From WHSW01 sp963729075 (GTDB taxonomy: Bacteria; Actinomycetota; Thermoleophilia; Solirubrobacterales; 70-9): a stretch of DNA of 64,000 bases. The translations under genes were made by a program, and so were the position numbers. The notes below the pieces were generated by a model that did no database searches, was not told the DNA's origin, and was given only the letters and a program-made list of their open reading frames with translations. Below, one piece after another: positions 17,666-25,706 of the stretch (its first letter is position 1; each line of letters starts with the position of its first letter). The stretch is taken from contig CAVSMU010000012.1 of NCBI GenBank assembly GCA_963729075.1, positions 1 to 64,000 of the forward strand, written 5' to 3'.

Positions 17666-18439
17666 TCGACACCCACTGCCATCTCGGTCTCTGTGAGCCC
17701 CCCGCCGCCGAGCTGGTCGCCGACGCGGGCAGGGTTGGCGTCCGGCGAATGCTCAGCGTCGGAATCGACGAGGCGGGGAGCGAGGAGGCGATCGCGACCG
17801 CCGAGCAGCACTCCGAGGTCTACGCCTGTGTCGGGCGCCATCCCGAACGGAACGACCGGCTTCGACGACGCGGCCGCGGGGCGGATCGAGGAGCTCGCCG
17901 CCGATCCGCGGGTGGCGGCGGTGGGGGAGACGGGGCTCGACTACTACCGCGACCGCGCCCCCCGCGCCGATCAGCATCGCGCCTTTCGGGCGCACATCGA
18001 GATCGCGCGCCGGGTCGGAAAGCCGCTCGTCATCCACGTTCGTGACGGCGGCCAGACCACCGACGGCGAGGCACTGGAGCAGACGTTCGAGACCCTGCGT
18101 GCCGAGGCGACCGGAGTGACGGTCGTGCTGCACTGCTTCTCCGCGCCGGCGGAGCGGGCGTTCCAGGCGGCGGAACGGGGCTGGTACTGCTCGTTTGCGG
18201 GCAATGTCACCTATCCGAAATCGCAGGCGCTCCGCGACGCGGCGAGCGAGGTGCCCGAGGGGCTGCTCCTGGTCGAGACCGACGCGCCGTTCCTGTCGCC
18301 TCAGCCCACTCGCGGCAGGCCGAACGAGCCGGCCAACGTGGTCGCCACCGCGGAGCATTTGGCCGAGGTCCGCGGCGTCTCCTATCCGGAGCTGGAGGCG
18401 ACGGTGGAGGCGAACGCGGCGCGCGTCTTCGGATGGTGA
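17662..18439 (+). CDS. tatD: TatD family metal-dependent DNase, frameshifted
   Basis: TatD enzymes are TIM-barrel nucleases acting on DNA ends. GTG at 17662 gives VIDTHCHLGL (metal motif HxH), RMLSVGIDE and VGRHP. At about 17847 the frame changes by one base: upstream reads VGRHPE in frame 1, downstream NGTTGFDD..ELAADPRVAAVGETGLDYYR in frame 2. The remaining motifs are intact: KPLVIHVRD, VVLHCFSA, LLVETDAPFLSP. All catalytic residues are present, so one extra G near CATCCCGAAC either is a sequencing error or has recently killed the gene. It lies between metG and ksgA as in other actinobacteria, but no rpfB follows it here. Confidence 0.85.
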
Positions 18440-18535
18440 GCATGAGACCCGGCAGACCCGGTCGCCCCCGGACGAATCCGAGCGAGCTCGGATCACCGCT
18501 CGCCTACGGCTCGCTGGGAGGAGGGACCGGCATTG

Positions 18536-19297
18536 ATGGTTCGGCTGGGCCAGAACTTCCTCGCCGACACCAACCTGCTGGGCGCGATCGTCCGCGACGC
18601 CGAGCCGTCGCCCGAGGACGTCGTGCTCGAGGTCGGTGGCGGCGAGGGTGCCTTGACCGCCGAGCTGGCGCCGCAGGTGGCGACGGTGCACGTGGTCGAG
18701 CTCGACGACCGCATGCGCGCGGCGCTCGAGCGGGTTGCGGCCGCGCACCGCAACGTCGAGCTGCATTTCGGCGATGCGATGCGACTCGACCTCGCCGGGC
18801 TCGACCCGCCGCCGGACCGGATGGTCGCCAACCTGCCCTACTCGATCGCGACCCCGCTGATCGTGCGCACGATCGCCGAGCTCGACGGCCTCGACCGCTG
18901 GACGCTGATGGTCCAGCGCGAGATCGCCGACCGGCTTCGCGCCGGGCCGGGCTCGCGCCTGTACGGCTCGCCCAGCGTGCTCGTACAGCTCGCCTGCGAG
19001 GTGCGCTTGCTGCGCACGGTCGACCGGGCCGTGTTCACGCCCCGCCCGCGCGTCGATTCGGCGCTCCTGCGCCTCGATCGCACGGGACCGGCCGCGGCGC
19101 CCGCGGTGGCCAGCCTCGTCAGGGATGCGTTCGCGCACCGCCGCAAGTCGCTGGCACGGTCGCTCGAGCACGCGCGGCCGGGGGCGCGCGACGCGGCCCG
19201 GGCGGCGCTCGAGCGGCTCGGCCTGCCTGCGGATGCGCGCGCCGAACAGGTCGCACCGCAGCAGTACGTGGCGCTGGCGAAGGCGCTCGGGAGCTAG
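18536..19297 (+). CDS. rsmA: 16S rRNA adenine dimethyltransferase KsgA/RsmA
   Basis: KsgA dimethylates the two adjacent adenines at the 3' end of 16S rRNA. The 253-aa product has LGQNFLADTNLL, the SAM site VLEVGGGEGALTAEL, VVELDDRM, the catalytic NLPYSIATPL, and VFTPRPRVDSALLRL. GGAGGAGGG precedes the start; ATG at 18536 is chosen, with TTG at 18533 the alternative. SAM motif I reads GGGEG where many members have GPGxG. It is followed with no gap by ispE. Confidence 0.95.
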   Translation: MVRLGQNFLADTNLLGAIVRDAEPSPEDVVLEVGGGEGALTAELAPQVATVHVVELDDRMRAALERVAAAHRNVELHFGDAMRLDLAGLDPPPDRMVANLPYSIATPLIVRTIAELDGLDRWTLMVQREIADRLRAGPGSRLYGSPSVLVQLACEVRLLRTVDRAVFTPRPRVDSALLRLDRTGPAAAPAVASLVRDAFAHRRKSLARSLEHARPGARDAARAALERLGLPADARAEQVAPQQYVALAKALGS

Positions 19298-20140
19298 ATG
19301 GTCATCAGGGCGCCGGCCAAGCTCAACCTCTGCCTCTATCTCGGCGGCAGGCGCGAGGACGGCCTGCACGAGCTGCGCTCGCTCTTCTGCCCGCTGGTGC
19401 TCTCGGATCGGATCGAGATCGTCCCGGCCGACGACGACGTCGACGAGGTCGTCTGTGCCGGGGTGGAGGGCCCGAACCTCGTCGGGGTCGCGCTGGAGGC
19501 GATGCGAGCGCGTGGCTGGCGCCACGGTCCGCTGCGGATCGTGATCGACAAGCGGATCCCGGTCGCAGCCGGCCTCGGGGGCGGCAGCGCCGACGCCGCC
19601 GCGGTGTTGCGGCTGGCCGGCGAGCAGCTCGCGGAGCTGCCCGAGCTCGCAGCCGGTCTGGGCGCCGACGTGCCGTCGCAGCTGGAGCCGCGCTTCGCCC
19701 TCGTCTCCGGCGCGGGCGATACGGTCGAGCCGCTACCGGCGCCGGGGGAGTTCGGCGTGGTGTTGATCCCGGACGACGAGGGCCTCGACACCGGCGCGGT
19801 GTACGCGGAGGCCGATTCGCTGGGGCTCGCGCGCGAGGCGGGCGAGCTCGACCGGCTCGCCGAGCGGCTGCGGGCGGCGACCGCCTCCGGCGCCTCGCCG
19901 CTCGAGTACGCGGACCTGCTCGCCAACGACCTCGAGCAGGCGGCGATCTCCCTGCGCCCAGGCATCGCCGAGGCGCTGGTGGCGCTCGAGGAGGTCGGGG
20001 CGACGCGCGTGCTGATCACCGGTTCGGGGCCGACAGCAGTCGGGCTGTTCGAGGACGTCGTCGCCGCCGACTCGGCCGCGGCGGCGCTGCCGCCCCGTTA
20101 CGCGAACGCGATCGTTTCCACGCCGCAGCGCCTCGGATAA
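19298..20140 (+). CDS. ispE: 4-diphosphocytidyl-2-C-methyl-D-erythritol kinase IspE
   Basis: IspE phosphorylates CDP-methylerythritol in the MEP pathway of isoprenoid synthesis. The 280-aa GHMP kinase has the N-terminal APAKLNLCLYLGGRREDGLHEL, the ATP loop PVAAGLGGGSADAAAVLRL (about 88-106), DVPSQL and the C-terminal LITGSGPTAVGLF. The ATG directly follows the ksgA stop. In this copy the segment between the ATP loop and DVPSQL is short. The ksgA-ispE order is conserved in actinobacteria. Confidence 0.95.
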   Translation: MVIRAPAKLNLCLYLGGRREDGLHELRSLFCPLVLSDRIEIVPADDDVDEVVCAGVEGPNLVGVALEAMRARGWRHGPLRIVIDKRIPVAAGLGGGSADAAAVLRLAGEQLAELPELAAGLGADVPSQLEPRFALVSGAGDTVEPLPAPGEFGVVLIPDDEGLDTGAVYAEADSLGLAREAGELDRLAERLRAATASGASPLEYADLLANDLEQAAISLRPGIAEALVALEEVGATRVLITGSGPTAVGLFEDVVAADSAAAALPPRYANAIVSTPQRLG

Positions 20141-20147
20141 TCCGGCG

Positions 20148-21656
20148 GTGCGACTGGGCGGCGAGAAGGAGGGACGCGCGGAGCGGATCCGGCTGCTCGT
20201 GATCATCGCCCTCCTCCTCGGCGGCTTCATCGCCTTCCAGCGGCTCGCCCCCAGCCTGGACATCGAGGGCTGGCTCGAGGACGTGGCTACCGACCTCGGC
20301 GACCTCACGTACCTGTTCGTCGGCCTGCTGGCGTTCGCCGAGACCGGCGCCTTCGTCGGCCTCGTCTTCCCCGGCGAGACGGCGGTGATCATCGGCGGCG
20401 CGCTCGCCGGCCAGGGCGAGAACTCGGTCGTCCTGATGCTGGCGATCGTCTGGTTCTGCGCCTGGGCGGGCGACACGGTGAGCTTCCTGCTCGGCCAGCG
20501 GCTGGGGCGCGGGTTCGTGCTGCGGCACGGGCCGAAGGTGCGGATCACCGAGCAGCGCTTCGCCCAGGTGGAGTCGTACTTCCAGCGCCACGGCGGCAAG
20601 ACGATCCTGATCGGGCGGTTCATCGGCCTCGTACGGGCGCTGGCGCCGTTCATCGCCGGCAGCTCGGGGATGACGTACCGCGCGTTCGTCCCCTACAGCG
20701 TGCTCGGAACGGGCCTCTGGGCGGCGACGTTCACGCTCCTCGGCTACTTCATCTCCGAGAACATCAACGAGGCGACCGAGCTCGCGAGCCGCGGCATCTT
20801 CGTCTTCGGTGCCGTGGTCGGGACGGTCGTGGCGCTGGTGCTCGGGATCAGGTTCCTGCGCGTGCGTGAGAACCGGCAGCGCCTGGCGCGGCGGATGGAG
20901 GGGATGGCGGTGCTGAGGCCGCTCGTCGCGTTCGGGCGGCGGATCGAGCCGGAGGTGCGGTTCCTCTGGCATCGGGTGACCCCTGGCGGCCTCGGGCTCG
21001 AGTTCACGACGCTGATGGCGGTGCTGGCGGTGGCGGTGTTCGCCGTCGTCGGGTTCGCCGCGATCTTCGTCGACGATCCGGGGCCGACCCCGGGCGATAC
21101 GTCGGCGATCGACGTGGTCGACCGGCTGCGCTCGGACTGGCTCACCGATCTGGCGAAGGTCGTGACCGTGTTCGGCTCGAGCTATGTCACGCTCGCCGTC
21201 GCGCTGGTGGCGGCGATCGTGCTCGCGACGCGGCGGCGATGGACGGAGGTATGGGTGCTGGTCGCGGCGCTGGCGATCTGCCACATCGCGGTGCCGGTGC
21301 TGAAGGAGGCGATCGAGCGCCCGCGGCCGGAGGGTGGGCTGATCGACGTGAGCGGCGACTCCTACCCGAGCGGGCATGCCGCCTACTCGGTCCTCTACAC
21401 GTGGCTGGTGTTGACGATCACGGTTCGGGTGCGGCCGGGGCTCACGTACGCCACGGGGCTGATCGTGGCCGGCGTGGCGCTGACGGTCGCCGTCGGGCTG
21501 AGCCGGGTGTACCTCGGCGTTCACTACTTCAGCGACGTGGCGGGCGGCTGGGCGCTCGGCGTGTCGGCGTTCGCGGGCTGCGCGGCCGTGGCGATGGTCA
21601 TCGGCCACTTGCGGCAGAATCAGCCGGCGAGGAGCGAGCCATCACCCCGCCCATAG
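20148..21656 (+). CDS. DedA-PAP2 fusion membrane protein
   Basis: Two membrane families in one 502-aa chain. Residues about 1-210 are DedA/SNARE-associated: FAETGAFVGLVFPGETAVIIGG, FLLGQRLGRG, GRFIGLVRALAPFIAGSSGM. After a cytoplasmic basic linker (RVRENRQRLARRMEG) the C-terminal part is a PAP2 phosphatase with all three signature motifs: KEAIERPRP, YPSGHA and SRVYLGVHYFSDVAGG. DedA proteins recycle lipid carriers, and PAP2 enzymes dephosphorylate undecaprenyl or phosphatidate phosphates, so the fusion plausibly acts on a polyprenyl phosphate at the membrane. Start GTG at 20148, 8 bp after ispE. Confidence 0.88.
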   Translation: MRLGGEKEGRAERIRLLVIIALLLGGFIAFQRLAPSLDIEGWLEDVATDLGDLTYLFVGLLAFAETGAFVGLVFPGETAVIIGGALAGQGENSVVLMLAIVWFCAWAGDTVSFLLGQRLGRGFVLRHGPKVRITEQRFAQVESYFQRHGGKTILIGRFIGLVRALAPFIAGSSGMTYRAFVPYSVLGTGLWAATFTLLGYFISENINEATELASRGIFVFGAVVGTVVALVLGIRFLRVRENRQRLARRMEGMAVLRPLVAFGRRIEPEVRFLWHRVTPGGLGLEFTTLMAVLAVAVFAVVGFAAIFVDDPGPTPGDTSAIDVVDRLRSDWLTDLAKVVTVFGSSYVTLAVALVAAIVLATRRRWTEVWVLVAALAICHIAVPVLKEAIERPRPEGGLIDVSGDSYPSGHAAYSVLYTWLVLTITVRVRPGLTYATGLIVAGVALTVAVGLSRVYLGVHYFSDVAGGWALGVSAFAGCAAVAMVIGHLRQNQPARSEPSPRP

Positions 21657-21886
21657 CACTCGGAACCGAATACTTCCTGTTCGGCGGCGCCGCGCTGATC
21701 AGCGTGCTCGCTTTCGCCGCGCTGATCCTCGTGCCGACGATCGGCTCGTTCGGCCGCACCTGGGAGAAGGCGACCGCGGTGCTGGTCTCGATCTTCGTCC
21801 TCCTCGCCCTGCTCGCGATCGGCGTCGCGCTGGGCGTGGCGATCGTCTACTTCTGGGACGACATCAACGAGATCTTCGGGAACTAG
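21641..21886 (+). CDS. Small two-helix membrane protein with apparent ATC start
   Basis: The coding stretch ALGTEYFLFGGAALISVLAF..WEKATAVLVSIFVLLALLAIGVALGVAIVYFWDD has two membrane helices and a short cytoplasmic loop. No ATG, GTG or TTG lies in frame between the end of the DedA-PAP2 homology and the first helix. ATC at 21641 follows AGGAG (21630-21634) with six bases between, the ideal distance, giving 81 aa; ATA at 21653 is the other rare candidate. It overlaps the end of the preceding gene. Function unknown; the membrane context suggests a partner of the DedA-PAP2 protein. Confidence 0.6.
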   Translation: MTPPIALGTEYFLFGGAALISVLAFAALILVPTIGSFGRTWEKATAVLVSIFVLLALLAIGVALGVAIVYFWDDINEIFGN

Positions 21887-21919
21887 GGCGGCTCGGCGGG
21901 CCGGACCTAGAATTCGGGC

Positions 21920-23167
21920 GTGCCCGCGAAGTCCGCAGCGGAGAAAAGCCCTGGAAACACAGGTGATTCGGCGGCGCTGGACGCACTGTCCGAGGCGATC
22001 GAGTCGGGCGCCGGCCTGCCGGCGGTGGCGCGCGCGGCGGGGGCGGCGCTGGGTGGCAGCGTTGCGCTGATCGACCGGTCGAGCGCGGTGCTCGCGGTCG
22101 CGGCGAGCTCGTCGGCGGAGGAGGCGAAGCTGCTCGCCGGCGAGGGCGACGTCGAGACGCTCGAGCTGCGGGTGGCCGACGCGGCGGTCGGCGAGCTGCG
22201 CTACCGGGCGCGCGGCGGGGATCCGTCCGCGACCCTGACGCGGATGGTCTCGACGCTGCTCGCGCTGGAGCTCGAGCGCTCGCGGGCGCCGGAGTGGGCG
22301 AGCGACGAGGCGGCGGGCGAGTTCGTCCGCGCGGTGCTGGGCCGCAAGGTGACCGATCGCGGCGACATCGTCGCGCGGGCCGCCGAGCTCGCGGCCGACG
22401 TCGAGCAGGGCGGGGGCGTGGTCGTCGCCCGCGCGGCGCCGCGGGCGGCGCAGACCGGCGACTGGCGCGCGCGGGTGCTGGTCGTCTCCCTGCGTTCGCT
22501 GCGCGCCGCGAGCTCGGGCGCGATTGCCGAGCTCGGCGGGGAGGGCGATCGGGCGGAGATCAGCGCGATCGTCCCGGCGGCCGAGCCGGGGCACCTCGAT
22601 CGCGCGTCGCAGGCGCTCGCGCGCGAGCTGGCCGCGTCGCTGCCCGGCTTCCACCTCACCGTCGCCCGTAGCCGGTGGGTCGGCGACCCGGTGGACCTCT
22701 ATCGCGCTGGGCAGGAGGCACTGCTGGCCGCGAACGTCGCGGAGGCCGACGGCCTCGAGCTGCTCGCGTTCGAGGACACCGGCTCCTACCGGCTGCTCCT
22801 GCCGGCGATGAGTGAGGATGCCGGCGAGCTCGAACGCTTCTACGAGGAGACGGTGGCCCCGCTGTCGGCCTACGACGAGCAGTACGAGACCGAGCTCGTG
22901 GCGACGATCGAGGCCTACCTCGAGAACGACGGCAACGTCACCCCGACGGCGGCCCAGCTCTTCACCCACCGCCACACGGTCCGCTATCGCCTGGAGCGGG
23001 TGCGGGAGCTGTGCGGCCACGACCTGACCTCGACCGAGGGCCGCGAGAAGCTCGGCCTAGGACTCAAGGCGATGCGCGTCCTTGGAATCTCACCCCCACG
23101 CGGCCCCGCCCTCGAACCCGGCACCGAGGCCGGCCGAGCGAAGGTCCGTCACAACGCGGAGGACTGA
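21920..23167 (+). CDS. PucR family transcriptional regulator
   Basis: A 415-aa cytoplasmic regulator. The C-terminal 60 residues are the PucR/CdaR helix-turn-helix: TIEAYLENDGNVTPTAAQLF followed by THRHTVRYRLERVRELCG. The middle (about 230-330) is a GGDEF-like PucR domain (LTVARSRWVGDPVDLYRAGQEAL, AFEDTGSYRLLL) and the N-terminal part a GAF-like sensor. GTG at 21920 is used. It stands alone upstream of tRNA-Gln, so its target cannot be read from the neighbours. PucR regulators usually control purine, sugar-acid or similar catabolic genes, none of which are here. Confidence 0.85.
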   Translation: MPAKSAAEKSPGNTGDSAALDALSEAIESGAGLPAVARAAGAALGGSVALIDRSSAVLAVAASSSAEEAKLLAGEGDVETLELRVADAAVGELRYRARGGDPSATLTRMVSTLLALELERSRAPEWASDEAAGEFVRAVLGRKVTDRGDIVARAAELAADVEQGGGVVVARAAPRAAQTGDWRARVLVVSLRSLRAASSGAIAELGGEGDRAEISAIVPAAEPGHLDRASQALARELAASLPGFHLTVARSRWVGDPVDLYRAGQEALLAANVAEADGLELLAFEDTGSYRLLLPAMSEDAGELERFYEETVAPLSAYDEQYETELVATIEAYLENDGNVTPTAAQLFTHRHTVRYRLERVRELCGHDLTSTEGREKLGLGLKAMRVLGISPPRGPALEPGTEAGRAKVRHNAED

Positions 23168-23207
23168 CTCGGCCCGACCGTATGCTTCCTGGCGATTGCG
23201 CAGACGT

Positions 23208-23280
23208 TCCGGGGTGGTGTAGTGGCAGCACGTCAGGTTTTGGTCCTGAAGGCGAGTTGGGTTCGATTCCCTCCCCGGGA
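23208..23280 (+). tRNA. tRNA-Gln (anticodon TTG)
   Basis: 73 nt with acceptor stem TCCGGGG/CCCCGGG (first pair T-G wobble), D-arm GTGT..GCAC with GTAGTGGC, anticodon arm TCAGG-TTTTGGT-CCTGA giving anticodon TTG, and the T-loop TTCGATT. The discriminator is A and CCA is not encoded. The T-stem is weak: only three of five pairs (GGG/CCC) form. An HNH pseudogene follows directly. Confidence 0.85.
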
Positions 23281-23364
23281 GCTCAGCCCTGCGAGGATTC
23301 GGGCTATCCTGAGACCCGCCGCACGACTGAAGTTGCCGCCGGTCGTTATGCGAACGTATGTTCG

Positions 23365-24280
23365 ATGCCATGGGCACCGCGAGTTCGTCGAGAGGAAGCG
23401 GCCGACGCGATCGCCCGGGCGAGGTCCTGGCGCGACGTGCTGGACGCTCTTGGATACGCGTATCACGGAAAGAGCAGCAAGACGATGCGCAAGTGGTCCC
23501 GGCGCTGGGGCATTGCGATCGATCACCTCAGTGACGGGGGTGGCCGAGCGCGTACGAGGTACACCGACGCCGAGCTGCGACAGGCGGTGGCCGCTTCGAG
23601 GTCGTGGGCGACACGTTGCGCCGGCTTGGCTACTGCCCAACGGGCGGAAACTGGCAGACGCTGAAGAAACGGGTCGCCGGCCTCGCGATATCGACCGAGC
23701 ATTTCGATCCGCGCGCGGCCGCTCGAGAGCGAGGGAGGAATCGGCGGATCCCACTCGATCGGATCTTGGTCGTCCGGCTCCGACCTATAGCCGGTCGAGC
23801 AACTGAAGGTGAGGCTGTTCAAGGAGGGGCTGAAGCGACGACGCTGCGAAATCTGCGGTCAGAGCGAGATGTGGCGGGGAGCGGAGGATCGGCCTCTGGT
23901 CCTGGATCACATCAACGGCGTCCGCAACGACAACCGACTCGAGAATCTGCGCATCGTCTGCCCGAACTGCGCCGCTGACACTTGACACTCACTGCGGGCG
24001 TAAGAACCGATCGCCGTGGAACCGCGTGAGTGCTTGCGATGCGCGAGCGCGTTTCGACCGCGGGGTACTCCGGCAGCGGTACTGCTCGAGGTACTGCGGC
24101 AGCAGGTGGGAACGGCGGGGCGTGGAGCGGCCGCGGAGCGCGCAAGGCCGAACGCCCGCAGCATCGACGTGCTTCTTCGTGAAGTCAAGGAGCTCGGGTA
24201 TCGCGCTACCGGGCGCAAGTACAGCGTGTCCGACAACGCCGTCCGAAAATGGCTGCGCGAATATGAGCGCGAACGAGCGC
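23365..24280 (+). pseudogene. HNH endonuclease, broken into at least five frames
   Basis: Successive frames carry consecutive parts of one protein: SWRDVLDALGYAYHGKSS and RYTDAELRQAVAAS (helical repeats); DTLRRLGYCPTGGNWQTLKKR with RIPLDRILV; TYSRS; then LKVRLFKEGLKRRRCEICG, VLDHINGVRNDNRLENLRI and VCPNC, the HNH core with its zinc Cys; DTHCGRKNR; RQRYCSRYCGSRWERRG, a second zinc ribbon; and LLREVKELGYRATGRKYSVS with DNAVRKWLREYE, a C-terminal HTH. Frame changes fall near 23610, 23775, 23803, 23982 and 24160. The catalytic core itself is uninterrupted. It starts 85 bp after tRNA-Gln. Genes of this type are often mobile. Confidence 0.75.
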
Positions 24281-24439
24281 AGATCCATGGGAGTCGATCC
24301 GGACTCGGTACAGATCCCGACTCGGACGTGGCCAAATCGCCGTCGTGGCCGGTAGCTGTTCGGCCCACCGGCTCCGAGGAGCCTCGACCGGCGGGGGCGC
24401 ATAGGCTCCGTCGAAACACCGACCACGGAGAAGACGAAG

Positions 24440-24817
24440 ATGCTCGACCACGTCGGATTTGGCGTCTCGGACTACGAGGCGAGCAAGGCGTTCTATTCGA
24501 AGGCGCTCGAGCCGCTCGGCATCGAGCTGTTGATGGAGCCGGTCCCGGAGGCCGGTGGGTTCGGCAAGGACGGCAAGCCGTTCTTCTGGATCAGCGGCAG
24601 CGACCGGTACCGGCCGGTGGACGGCGGACTGCACGTCGCCTTCGAGTGCGAGAACCATGAGCTCGTCGACGCCTTCCACGCGGCGGCGCTCGCGGCGGGC
24701 GGCACCGACAACGGCGCCGCCGGACCGCGGCAGATCTACCACCCCAACTACTACGGCGCCTTCGTCCTCGACCTCGACGGAAACAACATCGAGGCCGTCT
24801 GTCACCGGCCCGTGTGA
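24440..24817 (+). CDS. VOC family (glyoxalase/dioxygenase-like) protein
   Basis: A 125-aa single vicinal-oxygen-chelate domain: MLDHVGFGVSDYEASKAFY at the start (first metal His), VAFECENHELVDAFHAAALAAGG in the middle, and FVLDLDGNNIEAVCH at the end with the conserved Glu. The pattern fits lactoylglutathione-lyase-like and bleomycin-resistance-like proteins that act as dimers in the cytoplasm. ATG at 24440. It converges on the SRPBCC gene with 22 bp between stops. The substrate cannot be told. Confidence 0.85.
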   Translation: MLDHVGFGVSDYEASKAFYSKALEPLGIELLMEPVPEAGGFGKDGKPFFWISGSDRYRPVDGGLHVAFECENHELVDAFHAAALAAGGTDNGAAGPRQIYHPNYYGAFVLDLDGNNIEAVCHRPV

Positions 24818-24839
24818 ACCGACGCCCGCGGCGCTCGAC

Positions 24840-25508
24840 TCACCCGCCCTCGAGCATCTCCTTCAACGCGCCGACCCGCTCGCGCCACCAGGACTTCATC
24901 TCCTCGGCTGTGTCGGCGTCGGGCAGGCGCGCGTGCTCGAGCGCGACCTGGCTCTTGCCGTCGCCCTTGGCGTAGAAGCCGACGATCACGCGGGTCGACC
25001 CGTCCTCCCAGTCGTACCGGGCGGACTTCGGCGGGCTTGCCGTCCGCACGTGCAGCTCGGCGCCGGGCAGCCAGCGCTCGCGCAGGCCGTCGTCGCCGAA
25101 CGCCGCGTACAGCCGTTCGACTGGCACCGCCACGGTCTTCGACGCTGTCACCGACCAGCCGTCGGGACGCTGACCCGGCGCCCGCAAGCCGCGGGCCCGT
25201 TCGTAGCCGACCGTGACCGACTGCGCCGACCACCCGTCGACGCCGTGCTCGTCGCGCAGCCAGCGGGCGACATCCGGGTGCGGCCGGCTCGCCGCCTCCC
25301 ACGCGTCGAGCAGGGCGAACCACTCGTCCCAGCCGCGCCCCGTCCGTTCGCGAATCGCGTCGTCGGACATCGGCGGCTCGAACTCGGCCGCCTCGGCCTC
25401 GGGGCGCTCGCCCGCGGCGATCAGCCGCCGGCGCGCCGCCGTGTAGCTCTCGCCCGTCTTCTGCATCCGGGCGCGCACCTTGCGCTTGAACGTCTTCTGC
25501 CTCGTCAT
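24840..25508 (-). CDS. SRPBCC/AHSA1-like protein with an N-terminal DUF4287-type segment
   Basis: A 222-aa protein. The N-terminal piece MTRQKTFKRKVRARMQKTGE is a basic segment typical of this group; the middle (WDEWFALLDAWEAASRPHPD..VARWLRDEHGVDGWSAQSVT) is a DUF4287-like helical part; the C-terminal half (VTASKTVAVPVERLYAAFGD, WLPGAELHVRTA, ARYDWEDGSTRVIVGFYAKG, WWRERVGALKEMLE) is an AHSA1/START-fold hydrophobic-pocket domain. ATG at 25508 with AAGGAG upstream is preferred to the longer frame. Function unknown beyond probable ligand binding. Confidence 0.8.
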   Translation of the reverse strand: MTRQKTFKRKVRARMQKTGESYTAARRRLIAAGERPEAEAAEFEPPMSDDAIRERTGRGWDEWFALLDAWEAASRPHPDVARWLRDEHGVDGWSAQSVTVGYERARGLRAPGQRPDGWSVTASKTVAVPVERLYAAFGDDGLRERWLPGAELHVRTASPPKSARYDWEDGSTRVIVGFYAKGDGKSQVALEHARLPDADTAEEMKSWWRERVGALKEMLEGG

Positions 25509-25706
25509 CTTCCTGTCGCTCCTTCGCGGCGGTCGGCGACCGGGACTCACGCTCCCGACGCCCCGCCGGAAAGGGCTCGATGACCGGTGTCCCGAGGGCT
25601 CGAGGCCCCCTTTACCTCCCCTGGCCGACGGCGTGAGCGCCGGGACGGAGGTCGGGCGCGGGACGGCGCCGGGACGGACGATACCGCTCCGGTCTACGAT
25701 TCGCCG

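Noticed and set aside
23281..24430. A copy of the tRNA-Gln 3' end downstream as a second attachment site
   Set aside because: I found no repeat of the T-arm or acceptor sequence there.
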